DNA from: an uncultured Verrucomicrobiota bacterium
Lineage (GTDB): Bacteria > Verrucomicrobiota > Kiritimatiellia > RFP12 > UBA1067
Length of the DNA stretch: 5,889 nucleotides
Assembly (NCBI GenBank): GCA_946615275.1
Contig: CAMOHV010000094.1
Coordinates: 1-5,889, forward strand
Direction of reading: 5' to 3'
Shown: in pieces, positions 5,437-5,889 of the stretch
Position numbering within the stretch: the stretch's first letter is position 1
Layout of the letters: each line of letters begins with the position of its first letter
The notes under the pieces: model-generated
The model's database searches: none
Seen by the model: the letters and a program-made list of their open reading frames with translations, nothing else
What the model was told of the DNA's origin: nothing
Program-made: the position numbers and the translations under genes

Positions 5437-5889
5437 ATGAACGGAGCTGTATTGCTGCTTGGCGGATGCGGGCTTTTCACGCTCGCATACCTTTTCTATT
5501 CCAAGTTCATCGCCAGGGCGATAGGCGTGGACCCGGAGCGTCCCACGCCCGCGCACACGATGAGGGACGGCATAGACTTCGTGCCGGCTCATCCAATGGT
5601 GCTCTTCGGGCACCACTTCGCCGCCATCGCGGGCGCAGGGCCGATCATCGGGCCCGTCCTCGCCGCGCAGTTCGGCTGGGCGTCCGTCGCGCTCTGGATA
5701 ATCCTCGGGTGCATCTTCATCGGCGCCATGCATGACATGATCACGCTCTTTCTCTCCGTGCGCCACTCGGGGCGGTCCATAGGCACGATAATCGAGGACG
5801 TGCTGGGGCGCTCCGGTAAGATGATCTTCCTCATGTTCTGCTTCACCGCGCTCGTCCTCGTGATGAGCGTCTTCACGGGGCAGGTGGCG
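5437..5889 (+). CDS. cstA: Carbon starvation protein CstA family transporter, N-terminal part
   Basis: The first 151 residues of an integral membrane protein are present; the gene continues past the right edge. Family hallmarks are DGIDFVP (44-50), the highly conserved FGHHFAAIAGAGPIIGP (57-73), a GW pair (80-81), LWIILG (86-91), GAMHD (96-100) and SVRHSGRS (107-114). Hydrophobic segments around residues 3-23, 60-79, 82-105 and 127-148 are likely membrane helices. CstA-family proteins take up peptides or pyruvate, typically when better carbon sources run out; the substrate here cannot be told from the N-terminus. The gene follows purN by 37 bases without a visible promoter or terminator, so it is probably read from the purN promoter, though there is no obvious functional link between the two. 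Confidence 0.93.
   Translation, partial: MNGAVLLLGGCGLFTLAYLFYSKFIARAIGVDPERPTPAHTMRDGIDFVPAHPMVLFGHHFAAIAGAGPIIGPVLAAQFGWASVALWIILGCIFIGAMHDMITLFLSVRHSGRSIGTIIEDVLGRSGKMIFLMFCFTALVLVMSVFTGQVA

Overview
The window is GC-rich DNA with densely packed genes, all read on the + strand. An oxygen-sensitive class III ribonucleotide reductase pair (nrdD-nrdG) points to an anaerobic or facultative bacterium. The large secreted protein joining a tyrosine phosphatase to a glycosidase-like TIM barrel, together with the strong extended -10 promoters, fits an uncultured gut-type member of the PVC group (Kiritimatiellota, Lentisphaerota or Verrucomicrobiota). That placement is a low-confidence inference; no rRNA or other phylogenetic marker is present.

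Layout: (1) 2-643, the C-terminal part of NrdD, with its zinc site and glycyl-radical loop, followed two bases later by nrdG (646-1167), its radical-SAM activase. (2) 1168-1512, a mostly non-coding gap. It holds a four-unit heptamer tandem repeat (1194-1221), a long near-perfect hairpin (1223-1255), nothing I can name from 1256 to 1315, an extended -10 promoter (1316-1344), and a 43-codon ORF (1371-1502) that encodes little more than a signal peptide. (3) 1513-4701, one 1062-residue secreted protein: signal peptide, small beta-rich domain, Y_phosphatase3-type tyrosine phosphatase with an intact CX5R loop, and a roughly 645-residue glycoside-hydrolase-like half. (4) 4702-4772, a second promoter nearly identical to the first. 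(5) purN (4773-5399), purine biosynthesis. (6) The first 151 codons of a CstA-family transporter gene (5437-5889), running off the right edge.

Functional grouping: nrdD and nrdG form one translationally coupled unit making dNTPs without oxygen. The large secreted gene has its own promoter and belongs to no recognisable operon. purN has its own promoter, and cstA probably follows on the same transcript because only 37 bases without a terminator separate them. The most unusual parts are the phosphatase-glycosidase fusion and the signal-peptide-only ORF just upstream, which resembles the 5' end of a lost paralogue.
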